NCBI RefSeq assembly: GCF_014534655.1 | Contig: NZ_JACVVD010000001.1 | Location: forward strand, 186,001 to 250,000 | Source: Paenibacillus sedimenti | Lineage (GTDB): Bacteria; Bacillota; Bacilli; Paenibacillales; NBRC-103111 | DNA: 64,000 nt | Direction of reading: 5' to 3' | In this document: positions 55,440-63,557 of the stretch, one piece after another | Position numbering within the stretch: position 1 is the stretch's first letter | How the letters are laid out: every line of letters starts with the position of its first letter | The notes under the pieces: model-generated | Databases searched by the model: none | What the model was told of the DNA's origin: nothing | The model's input: the letters and a program-made list of their open reading frames with translations, nothing else | Translations under genes and position numbers: made by a program

Positions 55440-56324
55440 ATGATCCATTGCGACAATCTCGTAAAAATTTATAAAATCGCCGATTTGGAAGTCGTTGCTT
55501 TGCAGGGGCTGGACCTGCATGTGGAGACCGGCGAACTAATGGCTATTATCGGGAACAGCGGAAGCGGGAAATCGACGCTGCTGAACATGCTCGGAGGTCT
55601 CGACCGCCCTTCGGCGGGCCGCCTGACGGTTGACGGCAAGGATTTGCTCTCCATAGGGGAAAAGGACCTCGTCCGATATAAGCGAGAGTCGGTCGGTTTC
55701 GTCTGGCAGAACAATGCGCGCAATCTGATTCCTTATTTAACGGCTCAGGAAAATGTGGAACTGCCCATTCTTCTTCGGGGCAAGCGCAAACGGGAGCGCG
55801 CGCTGGAATTGTTGGAGGCTGTCGGTCTTAGCCATAGAAGAAACAACAAATTGAACCAGTTATCCGGCGGCGAGCAGCAGCGCGTGGCCATCGCGATCGC
55901 ACTGGCGAATCATCCGAAGCTGCTGCTTGCGGATGAACCGACCGGATCGGTCGATACGCGCATGGCGAACCAAATCCTTGATTTGTTCCGGCAGCTGTCC
56001 CGGGATCTGGGGCTCACCATCGTGATCGTGACGCACGATCCGATGCTGGCCAAAAAGGTGGACCGCGTAGTCGCCATTCGGGACGGCAGGACGTCGTCGG
56101 AAATATTACGGCGCAAGTCGTACGAGCAAGAGATGCTGGACCAGGAGCAGGGAGCCTATAAGCTTGAAGAGGAGTCTCACGTCGAGTATGCGGTGCTGGA
56201 CCAAGCGGGCCGGCTGCAAATTCCCGCGAACTACTTGGAAGCGATCGGAGCGAAGCAGACGAATAAAGTACAGGTTACGATGGAGGACGGCAAAATTGTG
56301 CTTATGCCTCCTTCCAATTCATAA
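55440..56324 (+). CDS. ABC transporter ATPase with C-terminal AbrB-like domain
   Basis: A 294-residue protein; ATG 55440 has GGGGAGG seven bases upstream. The first 225 residues are a LolD/MacB-type ATPase (GNSGSGKST, LSGGEQQRVAIAIAL, LLLADEPTGSVD). The last 40 or so residues (VLDQAGRLQIPANYLEAIG, then DGKIVLMP) match the swapped-hairpin AbrB/SpoVT fold in pattern: Gly-Arg, Ile-Pro, Leu, Ile-Gly and the final Lys-Ile-x-Leu. That fold usually binds DNA as a dimer. Fused here it might dimerise the ATPase or link transport to gene control. The fusion is unusual to me. Confidence 0.85.
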   Translation: MIHCDNLVKIYKIADLEVVALQGLDLHVETGELMAIIGNSGSGKSTLLNMLGGLDRPSAGRLTVDGKDLLSIGEKDLVRYKRESVGFVWQNNARNLIPYLTAQENVELPILLRGKRKRERALELLEAVGLSHRRNNKLNQLSGGEQQRVAIAIALANHPKLLLADEPTGSVDTRMANQILDLFRQLSRDLGLTIVIVTHDPMLAKKVDRVVAIRDGRTSSEILRRKSYEQEMLDQEQGAYKLEEESHVEYAVLDQAGRLQIPANYLEAIGAKQTNKVQVTMEDGKIVLMPPSNS

Positions 56325-56342
56325 CGAAGGAGATCGAGAACA

Positions 56343-58076
56343 ATGATTATGCAGGAAAATAAGCTAATTCCGGATACCCTCCTGCTGGAGGAACGGGCCG
56401 GGCATGTCCTTCATGCCATTATCGGCATGGCCGATGAGGACTTCGGCTACATTCCTTTTTTTGCAGCGAATTTGATGGAGAAGCCGGCGTTTTTGACACA
56501 TGGAGATTGGGATTACGGCTCCAGCCACGGCCGGTTGGTGGATGCCCTGATTTTGGCCCGGCATATGACGGGCGACGAACGGGGGCGGGATATCGAGGAG
56601 CGGTACAGGGCAAATTTCCTGAGCTTCTTCAAGGAAGACGGACTCAGCTACAGGCAAATCAATCCGAAGGCGCCCTGGGAGACCAACGCCAACTTAATCG
56701 ACCAACGGGCGGTCATATTGGCGCTGACTTCCTGGTACATGTCGACCGGCGATCGCAAGATCAAGCGCGTTGCGGATAAGCATGTCGCTGCGCTCAAAAG
56801 AATCGCGGTCAAGGAAAAGGATGTCTGGTACTATCCGGCCTCCGAGTACACGGTGAACGGGTGGCCGTCCACGAACGCGGTCCAGCTTCGGCTAGCCCCG
56901 GATCCGGCCGCTTTTTGCGGACGTTTGGTGATGCCGCTGCTGAAATATTACGAGCTGACGGGGAATACGGACGCGTTCGAGCTGTGCCAGTTTTTTTCGG
57001 CGCTCATCGTTCATCGCAGCGGTGTCTTCAATCCGGACGGCAGCTTCAACGATTCGCTGGCCTACCGCAGCGGACACTTCCATACCCGCATCGGCACGCT
57101 TGATGCGCTCGCGCGGTTTGCTTGGCACACGCAGGACGCTTCGATCATCCATTTTGTCAAAAAGAGCTACGATTGGGCGCTGACACGCTGCACTTCTTTT
57201 GGCTGGACGCCGGGAGATATGCATGAACAGGCTTTTGAGCACGAGACCTGTTCGCTCGTCGACCTGATTTCTACAGGCATTACATTGGCCCGGAGCGGGT
57301 ATGTCGAATACTGGGGCATCGTAGAACGGTTTTTGCGCAATCACCTGACGGAGTCGCAATTGCTGAATTTGGATTGGGTCGTGGATGCTGGCGACAAATC
57401 GGGTGACGATACCGGAATGAAATCGTACTTCAACGTGGCGGAGCGCGCTCGTGGCGCCTTTGCCGGCTATTCCGCCCCGAACGACTTTTGCTGCAATGTG
57501 AGCGGGGGCAGAGGGCATACGAACGATTTGCAGACCTGCTGCATCGGCTCAGGCACACGTGGCCTGTTCATGGGCTGGAGCAACACGATCACGGAGCACA
57601 ATGGGACGGTCAGTGTGAATTTCTTGCTGAACCGTGGCTCGCGCTGGCTCGATGTCAGCAGCCATCTGCCCCATGATGGCCGGGTAGAGCTGGATATTCA
57701 CCGGAGCTTACCGAGACTGCTGATCCGTATCCCGGAGTGGGCCGGCTATGCGAAGGTCGCGGTTCGCCGGGAGCAGGGCAATGTGGTACGCACGCAAACC
57801 GGCAGCGACCCGAGCATGTGGGTGAACCAGCGCTTCCTCGCGCTGGGAGAGGTCCAGGAAGGCGAGAAAATTACGGTGACCTTCCCGCTTAGCGAGCGGC
57901 AAACCGTTGAAAGGGTAGTTGGCCAGGAGTTTATCACCCGCTGGCGCGGTGACGATGTCGTTCATTTGAGTCCGGAAGGGACGCATCATCCGTTTTATAA
58001 TAATCGGCAAATTTATGATAAGGCACCTCTGCGCCCCGGGCAGTATCGCAGATTAGAGGAAGAATTTTATTGGTAA
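56343..58076 (+). CDS. GH127/GH146-type enzyme (beta-L-arabinofuranosidase-like)
   Basis: A 577-residue (alpha/alpha)6-barrel protein. The zinc and cysteine-nucleophile set of GH127 is present: Glu301 and Cys303 in HETCSL, and Cys399-Cys400 in QTCCIGSG. In the Bifidobacterium enzyme the first Cys of the CC pair is the nucleophile. Family members cut beta-L-arabinofuranosides, and one acts on aceric acid in RG-II. The protein is shorter than the usual 640 residues and lacks a signal peptide. AAGGAG lies upstream of the ATG, 18 bases after the ABC ATPase stop. The substrate is inferred from the family only. Confidence 0.82.
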   Translation: MIMQENKLIPDTLLLEERAGHVLHAIIGMADEDFGYIPFFAANLMEKPAFLTHGDWDYGSSHGRLVDALILARHMTGDERGRDIEERYRANFLSFFKEDGLSYRQINPKAPWETNANLIDQRAVILALTSWYMSTGDRKIKRVADKHVAALKRIAVKEKDVWYYPASEYTVNGWPSTNAVQLRLAPDPAAFCGRLVMPLLKYYELTGNTDAFELCQFFSALIVHRSGVFNPDGSFNDSLAYRSGHFHTRIGTLDALARFAWHTQDASIIHFVKKSYDWALTRCTSFGWTPGDMHEQAFEHETCSLVDLISTGITLARSGYVEYWGIVERFLRNHLTESQLLNLDWVVDAGDKSGDDTGMKSYFNVAERARGAFAGYSAPNDFCCNVSGGRGHTNDLQTCCIGSGTRGLFMGWSNTITEHNGTVSVNFLLNRGSRWLDVSSHLPHDGRVELDIHRSLPRLLIRIPEWAGYAKVAVRREQGNVVRTQTGSDPSMWVNQRFLALGEVQEGEKITVTFPLSERQTVERVVGQEFITRWRGDDVVHLSPEGTHHPFYNNRQIYDKAPLRPGQYRRLEEEFYW

Positions 58077-58091
58077 AATTAGGGGGTGCAT

Positions 58092-59078
58092 ATGAGCAAA
58101 TATTCAGCAGCGGCCGTGGTGAAAGAGGGATTTTCGGTCATCATGTTAAGCGATACGGGGAGCGGTGCCATTGCGGAACTGATCCCGGAAATCGGCAACA
58201 ACCTTTATCGGTTCGAATGCGGCGGACATGAGATCATTTTACCGCCTGCGAGTTTGCATTCCCTCCGGCATGAAACGTTTGCCGATTTCAAATACGGCAC
58301 GCCCATCTTGTTTCCGCCGAACCGGGTGAAAAACGGAAGTTTTTCCTTCAGAGGCCGTGCATACAAACTGCCTTTGAACGAGCCGCCCGACCATCATTTG
58401 CACGGCGAAATTTGTTCCAAAGCATGGGAAGTTGTCGGGTGCGGCGCATCACCGGAGGAAGGGGCTTGGGTCACCAGCCGTTTCCGTTACGCGGATCATC
58501 CGGAGATCATGGCCTATTTTCCTCATCTAATGACCTTTACAATGACGTATCGGCTTGTAGACGGACGCCTTATTTTGGAAGGCATCATCGAGAACGAAGG
58601 GGTGGACGAAGCGCCGTTCGCTTTCGGGCTGCATCCGTACTTCCCCATTCCATTCGGGAGCGGGGAAGAGATTGTCCTTCGGATGCCTGCGGCAGCGGAA
58701 TGGCCCGTCACGAATCAGGCATTCGTGACCGGGAGGCCGGAGGCGACGGCTTTCAGCCGAAGACTTCGCGAAGGCGTCAATATCGGGGACTATCCGCCGC
58801 TCGGCTGTTCATTTCTATCACTCGATCAAGGTGGGGATCGTACCTGCCGCATCGAAATGAAAGATCGGGGCTATACGATTGCCTACCGGTTGGATCACAC
58901 ATTTCCTTTTGTCGTCCTGTTCCGCCCGGATTGGGCATCGGCTCTTTCTCTGGAGCCTTACACGTATGTAACGGATGCGTTTAATCTCCCGTACGAGCAT
59001 GAACTGACAGGAGCCCTGGGGATTCAGGCCGGTGAACAGGTCCGCTTTACGACCGGTTTATGGGTTGAAACGAAATGA
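58092..59078 (+). CDS. Aldose 1-epimerase family protein
   Basis: A 328-residue mutarotase-fold protein. Landmarks are FECGGHEIILPP, HLHGEICSKAW, and FAFGLHPYFPIP, whose His is in the catalytic position. Such enzymes interconvert alpha and beta anomers of free sugars. Following a GH127-type gene, it may convert the released anomer into that needed by downstream enzymes. GGGGG lies five bases before ATG 58092; a GTG at 58086 overlaps that site and is rejected. A spacing of 15 bases after the GH127-type gene suggests one operon. Confidence 0.85.
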   Translation: MSKYSAAAVVKEGFSVIMLSDTGSGAIAELIPEIGNNLYRFECGGHEIILPPASLHSLRHETFADFKYGTPILFPPNRVKNGSFSFRGRAYKLPLNEPPDHHLHGEICSKAWEVVGCGASPEEGAWVTSRFRYADHPEIMAYFPHLMTFTMTYRLVDGRLILEGIIENEGVDEAPFAFGLHPYFPIPFGSGEEIVLRMPAAAEWPVTNQAFVTGRPEATAFSRRLREGVNIGDYPPLGCSFLSLDQGGDRTCRIEMKDRGYTIAYRLDHTFPFVVLFRPDWASALSLEPYTYVTDAFNLPYEHELTGALGIQAGEQVRFTTGLWVETK

Positions 59079-59098
59079 CCAAAAAGGAGGAGTAATGG

Positions 59099-60205
59099 GT
59101 GAGTAACATTGATTTGCACTTGAATACCGGGCCTGAACTACCAGGCCGCAAAGATTTTCGCATCGGCTGCATCGGCTCCGGGTTCATCATGCGGGACTGC
59201 CATCTTGTGGCATATCGCGATGCCGGCTTTAATCCGGTAGCCATCGCATCGCGGACTTATGAGAACGCAAAGGCGGTTGCTGAACTGCGGAACATTCCTA
59301 ACGTATACCGGACTTGGGAAGAGCTGATCCGGGATCCGGTGATCGAGATACTAGACATCGCGTTCCCTCCGGACCGGCAGCTCGAGGTCGTCAGGCAGGC
59401 GGTGGAGCAGAAGCACATTAAGGGCATCTTATGCCAGAAACCGCTCGCTATGAATTCACATGAAGCACGGGAAATCGTAGATTTGTGCGAGAAAGCGGGC
59501 GTCAAAATCGCCGTTAACTCGAATATGAGGTATGACCAATCGATGCGCGCGCTGAAGACGATTCTTGACCGGGGTTATCTTGGGCAACCGGTGCTCGCGA
59601 CGATCGACATGCGTGCGATTCCGCATTGGCAGGACTTCCTGCATAAGTATAAGCACATTGAGATTTTAAATATGGGCATACATCATATTGATATTTTCCG
59701 TTATTTGTTCGGCGATCCGGAGAAAATTACGGCCGTCACCCGGAGGGATCCCCGCACGAAGTTCCCGCATATTGACGGGATTTCTCAATATACGTTCCAG
59801 TATGCGAACGATCTGATGGCGACCAGTCTGGACGACGTCTGGGCATGGCCCGGAGAAGGAACAGAGAAGGATATTTACATCAAATGGCGGGTTGAGGGAC
59901 TGGACGGCATGGCCCAGGGGACGATCGGCTGGCCGACCTATCCGGAAAGAACGCCGAGTACGCTGGAATTTACGACAAAGCAAGCGCCGAATCAATGGTT
60001 CAGGCCAAAATGGGATCAAGTCTGGTTTCCGGATGCTTTTCAAGGCACGATGGCACAGTTGCTGCGCGCGGTAGAGACAGATAGCGAGCCGGAAATTAGC
60101 GGTCGGGACAATTTAAAGTCTATGGCGGCAATTGACGCTTGCTACAAGTCCATTGCCGAAGGCCGGACGGTTATGTTCTCCGAAGTAACAAACTCATTTC
60201 AATAA
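59099..60205 (+). CDS. Gfo/Idh/MocA-family sugar oxidoreductase, second copy
   Basis: A 368-residue NAD(P)-dependent enzyme. The fingerprint is CIGSGFIMRDCHLVAY, and CQKPLAMN carries the catalytic Lys. AAAAAGGAGG lies eight bases before the GTG at 59099; an ATG at 59095 would give only three codons, so GTG is the start. The C-terminal part has NMGIHHIDIFRYLFGDP, where the His and Asp are typical catalytic or substrate residues. It is a distant paralogue of the gene at 19585 and again precedes a TIM-barrel isomerase. Confidence 0.9.
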   Translation: MSNIDLHLNTGPELPGRKDFRIGCIGSGFIMRDCHLVAYRDAGFNPVAIASRTYENAKAVAELRNIPNVYRTWEELIRDPVIEILDIAFPPDRQLEVVRQAVEQKHIKGILCQKPLAMNSHEAREIVDLCEKAGVKIAVNSNMRYDQSMRALKTILDRGYLGQPVLATIDMRAIPHWQDFLHKYKHIEILNMGIHHIDIFRYLFGDPEKITAVTRRDPRTKFPHIDGISQYTFQYANDLMATSLDDVWAWPGEGTEKDIYIKWRVEGLDGMAQGTIGWPTYPERTPSTLEFTTKQAPNQWFRPKWDQVWFPDAFQGTMAQLLRAVETDSEPEISGRDNLKSMAAIDACYKSIAEGRTVMFSEVTNSFQ

Positions 60206-60223
60206 ATAAGGAGGAATTCACGT

Positions 60224-61126
60224 ATGATCTCAGTCGGTATTTTTAACGGTTACTATCCTTATTCCCTGGAGGAAACGATTTCCCGCATCAAAAAAGACGG
60301 GTTTTCCTGCGTGCAGCTGGATCTGTCCTTCAAAGACATGGACCTTGCCTTCGAGTCGCTCACCAAGGAGAAATGCCACCATATTCGCGACGCGTTTCGG
60401 GATGCCAATTTGCCGATCGTCTGCATCTCCGGCTATACGAATATCATTCATCCGGACCCGAAGAAGCGGGAACAAAATTTGTTCGGTTTGAAAACATTGC
60501 TGAAGTTTGCGCGCGAATTGGGAAGTCCGTACGTTATCAGCGAGACGGGCACGTACAACACGGAAAGCGACTGGGTGTGGGATCCGAAGAATGGCACCGA
60601 GGAAGCATACGAGGAAATATGCAAGCAAATTGAAGAGCTTTCAAAATTCGCTTATGACCACGGATCGGTTTTCCTGGTGGAAAACTACGTAAATAACGTT
60701 ATAGGCTCCGTCGACATGTTGGCCCGCTTATTTTCCGATGTGAATCATCCGGGTCTAGGTCTGCTGATGGATCCGACCAACTACTTCACGGACAGCAATA
60801 TCGGCCATGTCGACGAAACGCTGAACCGCATCTTCAATACGCTCGGCGACAAAATCAAAATCGCGCACGCCAAAGACTGCAAGCCCGCCGTAGACACTTC
60901 AGAGAAACATGCTGAAATCGACGCGGTCGAATCGCACACATTCCGGGGCGCAGGCGCCGTGGAGCTTCCGGCTCCCGGCCTGGGGATTCTGAACTATGAT
61001 TTATATTTGCAAAGACTATCGAAGCTGCATCCGAATATCCCGATTATTATCGAGCACCTGGATGAACAGGACATTCCGCGCGCGAAAAAATTCCTCGACG
61101 ACAAATTGAAGAAAATCGGCGGGTAA
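60224..61126 (+). CDS. Sugar phosphate isomerase/epimerase family TIM-barrel protein, second copy
   Basis: A 300-residue xylose-isomerase-like barrel. Probable metal ligands lie in ISETGTYN, FLVENYVNN, LMDPTNYF, IAHAKDC and IIEHLDEQD. The order and spacing of these match the gene at 20676, so the two oxidoreductase/isomerase pairs are equivalent modules. AAGGAGG precedes the ATG. The product of the preceding dehydrogenase is the natural candidate substrate. Possible reactions are ketosugar isomerisation, epimerisation, or elimination of an aglycone from a 3-keto-glycoside. Confidence 0.87.
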   Translation: MISVGIFNGYYPYSLEETISRIKKDGFSCVQLDLSFKDMDLAFESLTKEKCHHIRDAFRDANLPIVCISGYTNIIHPDPKKREQNLFGLKTLLKFARELGSPYVISETGTYNTESDWVWDPKNGTEEAYEEICKQIEELSKFAYDHGSVFLVENYVNNVIGSVDMLARLFSDVNHPGLGLLMDPTNYFTDSNIGHVDETLNRIFNTLGDKIKIAHAKDCKPAVDTSEKHAEIDAVESHTFRGAGAVELPAPGLGILNYDLYLQRLSKLHPNIPIIIEHLDEQDIPRAKKFLDDKLKKIGG

Positions 61127-61147
61127 TGCAAGAAGGAGGTACTTGGC

Positions 61148-62242
61148 ATGACTGCAAAATCGGAAAAACGGGATTACAGCATCACTGGTCCTGAGAATAA
61201 ACGGGCGATCGAACGCGGACTGGCGGAAGCCGAGTGGTATACAAGCCCGATTCCCCGTCAGCGGATGAAAGAATTGATGAAACGGAAGGATGGTCCGGCC
61301 ATTCGCGATACGATCATCTGGTTCGGCGGACTGTTTGTTTTAGGGTATCTTGCCTACCTTTCCTGGGGGACCTGGTGGGCAGTTCCCGCCTTTTTGGCGT
61401 ATGGCATCCTCTACGCGACGCCGGGTGACTCCAGATGGCACGAGTGCGGGCACGGAACTGCTTTCAAGACACCTTGGATGAACGAGGTCGTTTATCAGAT
61501 TGCATCCTTTTTCGTCCTGCGCTCGGCTACCCCTTGGCGTTGGAGCCACGCCCGCCATCATACCGACACGATCATCGTCGGACGAGATCCGGAAATCATT
61601 ACAGAACGGCCACCTATCTGGAAAATCCTCATCATGCAAATTTTCCATTTGTATGGGGGACCCATCGAAATTAAACGATTCCTCCTGCATACGTTCGGCA
61701 AGCTGGATACGCAGGAAAATGAGTATATTCCTCCCTCGCAGCACCGTAAAACGTTCTGGGAAGCACGGGTTTACATGATCATTATCCTTGGGATCCTTGC
61801 AGCTTGCATCTATTCCGGAAGCATACTGCCCGCAATGTTCTTGTTTTTGCCCTCCTTTTACGGCGGCATCGTGGTCATCTTGTTTGGCATTACGCAGCAT
61901 CTGGGTCTCTATGAAGACGTGCTCGATCATCGGCTGAATACCCGTACCGTTTATATGAATCCGATCCTGCGTTTTCTATACTGGAACATGAACTATCATA
62001 CCGAGCACCATATGTTTCCCATGGTTCCCTACCACGCGCTGCCAAAGCTGCATGAAGAGATGAAAGCCGACTGTCCGGCGGCAAGACCGAATCTATGGGC
62101 TGCACTTAAGGAAGTTATAGGCGCTCTGAGGAAGCAAAAGCAAGATCCTTATTACGTCGTAGTAAAACCCTTGCCTGCAACGGCGCACCCTTACAGGTTC
62201 GGGCCCTTGCATGAATCCAAAGAATGGAGCGAACTGGGATGA
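61148..62242 (+). CDS. Diiron fatty-acid-desaturase-superfamily membrane oxygenase
   Basis: A 364-residue integral membrane enzyme. The three histidine boxes that bind the diiron centre are complete: H98ECGH102, H134ARHH138 and H284TEHH288. About four membrane spans fit around them (FGGLFVLGYLAYLSWGTWWAV; MIIILGILAACIYSGSILPAM). The superfamily includes lipid desaturases and hydroxylases acting on alkanes, carotenoids and other small molecules. The next gene encodes a Rieske ferredoxin overlapping by four bases, a ready electron donor. Sugar genes upstream and reductase and creatininase genes downstream argue for a catabolic hydroxylation or demethylation rather than membrane-lipid desaturation, but this is inference. 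Confidence 0.87.
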   Translation: MTAKSEKRDYSITGPENKRAIERGLAEAEWYTSPIPRQRMKELMKRKDGPAIRDTIIWFGGLFVLGYLAYLSWGTWWAVPAFLAYGILYATPGDSRWHECGHGTAFKTPWMNEVVYQIASFFVLRSATPWRWSHARHHTDTIIVGRDPEIITERPPIWKILIMQIFHLYGGPIEIKRFLLHTFGKLDTQENEYIPPSQHRKTFWEARVYMIIILGILAACIYSGSILPAMFLFLPSFYGGIVVILFGITQHLGLYEDVLDHRLNTRTVYMNPILRFLYWNMNYHTEHHMFPMVPYHALPKLHEEMKADCPAARPNLWAALKEVIGALRKQKQDPYYVVVKPLPATAHPYRFGPLHESKEWSELG

Positions 62243-62556
62243 GTCTTAGAGAATGGATCGAAGCCTGCAGCGCAGATGAAGTGGAAATGGAGGATGTCAT
62301 CCGTTTTGATCATGGTGACCGGACTTTTGCGATCTACCGTACGGAAAAAGGCGACTACTATGCATCGGACGGTTATTGCACACATGAAAAGGTTCATTTG
62401 TCGGGTGGTTTGGTCATGGGTAATTTGATCGAATGTCCCAAGCATAACGGCCGTTTCGACATACCTACCGGTGCTGCCAAACGGGCGCCTGTATGCGTGG
62501 ATTTAATAACGTACCCGGTAAAAGTAGAAGCGGGCAAAGTGTTTATCCAGATATGA
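62239..62556 (+). CDS. Rieske [2Fe-2S] ferredoxin
   Basis: A 105-residue electron carrier. The cluster ligands are Cys47 and His49 in CTHE and Cys66 and His69 in CPKH. It is about the size of the stand-alone ferredoxins of aromatic-ring dioxygenases. ATG 62239 overlaps the oxygenase stop and has GGAG nine bases upstream; an in-frame ATG at 62224 lacks support. It most likely passes electrons to the diiron enzyme. No ferredoxin reductase gene is visible in the window. Confidence 0.92.
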   Translation: MSLREWIEACSADEVEMEDVIRFDHGDRTFAIYRTEKGDYYASDGYCTHEKVHLSGGLVMGNLIECPKHNGRFDIPTGAAKRAPVCVDLITYPVKVEAGKVFIQI

Positions 62557-62570
62557 GAGGAGATGATTAT

Positions 62571-63557
62571 ATGAAATACAATGCTTTCGGAAAATTGGGA
62601 GATTCCGTCTCCCGGCTCGGATTCGGAGCGATGGGGTTACAAGGCGTATTCGGCCATCATTCGGAAAAAGACCTGGTGCGATCGGTCCTGCACAGCTTGG
62701 AACGGGGCGTCAATTTCATCGATACCGCACGGAATTATGGAGAATCGGAGCGAATTCTGGGCCTTGCCTTGCGGGAGTGGAAGGGCGAGAGACCGTTTAT
62801 CGCAACCAAAATTCAATCCAAGGGTCCGGGCAATATCGGCTGGGGCATCCCGATTCCGGTGAAGACCGCGTTTCCGCAAGGTTGGCTTCGTGAGAGCACG
62901 GAACTCTCGCTTCGACTGCTGGGCGTCGAGACCATCGATCTGATGCAGCTTCACCAATACTGGCCGCAGTGGGATCGCGTCGACTACTGGATGGATGAGC
63001 TGCTGCAGCTGAAGCAAGAAGGCAAAATCCGGGGCATCGGCATTTCGCTCCCCGATCAGCGGCATGATGTCGCGCTGACGCTCGTGCAGAGCGGAAAAAT
63101 CGATTCGGTGCAGACGGTGTTCAATATCTTTGATCCGCAACCGCTCGATTGCCTTATCCCGTTCTGTCAGGAGAACAACGTGGCCTTAATCGCACGGTGC
63201 ATTTTGGATGAAGGCGGATTAACGGGATTTCTGAAGGAAGATACCCGATTCGAAGAAGAGGATTTCCGCAAAACGTACTTCGAGAATTTGCCCCGCCACT
63301 TATACATGGAGCGCGTTAACCGGCTGCGGGAAGCCTTTATTCCGCAATATGCGCACTCTCTGGCGGAGCTGGCGATTAAATTCGTGCTTCACCACCCGGG
63401 CGTGACCACAGCCATCTCTTCGATGCATGTGCCGCAATATGCCGACGAGAACATCGCAGCGGTCGACCGGGAGCCGTTACCGGATGACGTATTTGAAAAC
63501 ATACGGCGTCACCACAGATGGGTGCGGAATTTCTATGAGACCAAGTACTTCATATAA
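62571..63557 (+). CDS. Aldo/keto reductase
   Basis: A 328-residue NAD(P)H-dependent oxidoreductase with the (beta/alpha)8 fold. The catalytic Asp and Tyr are in FIDTARNYGESE, the Lys in ATKIQ, and the His in QLHQYW. GAGAGGAG before ATG 62571 sets the start; the frame extends into the ferredoxin gene but without a good site. It could reduce the aldehyde or ketone released by the oxygenase, or act on sugars. It overlaps the following partial gene. Confidence 0.9.
   Translation: MKYNAFGKLGDSVSRLGFGAMGLQGVFGHHSEKDLVRSVLHSLERGVNFIDTARNYGESERILGLALREWKGERPFIATKIQSKGPGNIGWGIPIPVKTAFPQGWLRESTELSLRLLGVETIDLMQLHQYWPQWDRVDYWMDELLQLKQEGKIRGIGISLPDQRHDVALTLVQSGKIDSVQTVFNIFDPQPLDCLIPFCQENNVALIARCILDEGGLTGFLKEDTRFEEEDFRKTYFENLPRHLYMERVNRLREAFIPQYAHSLAELAIKFVLHHPGVTTAISSMHVPQYADENIAAVDREPLPDDVFENIRRHHRWVRNFYETKYFI

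Noticed and set aside
61148-62242. Naming the diiron enzyme a membrane-lipid desaturase
   Set aside because: The His boxes fit, but its overlap with a Rieske ferredoxin gene and the sugar-gene context do not favour lipid desaturation; only the superfamily is supported.
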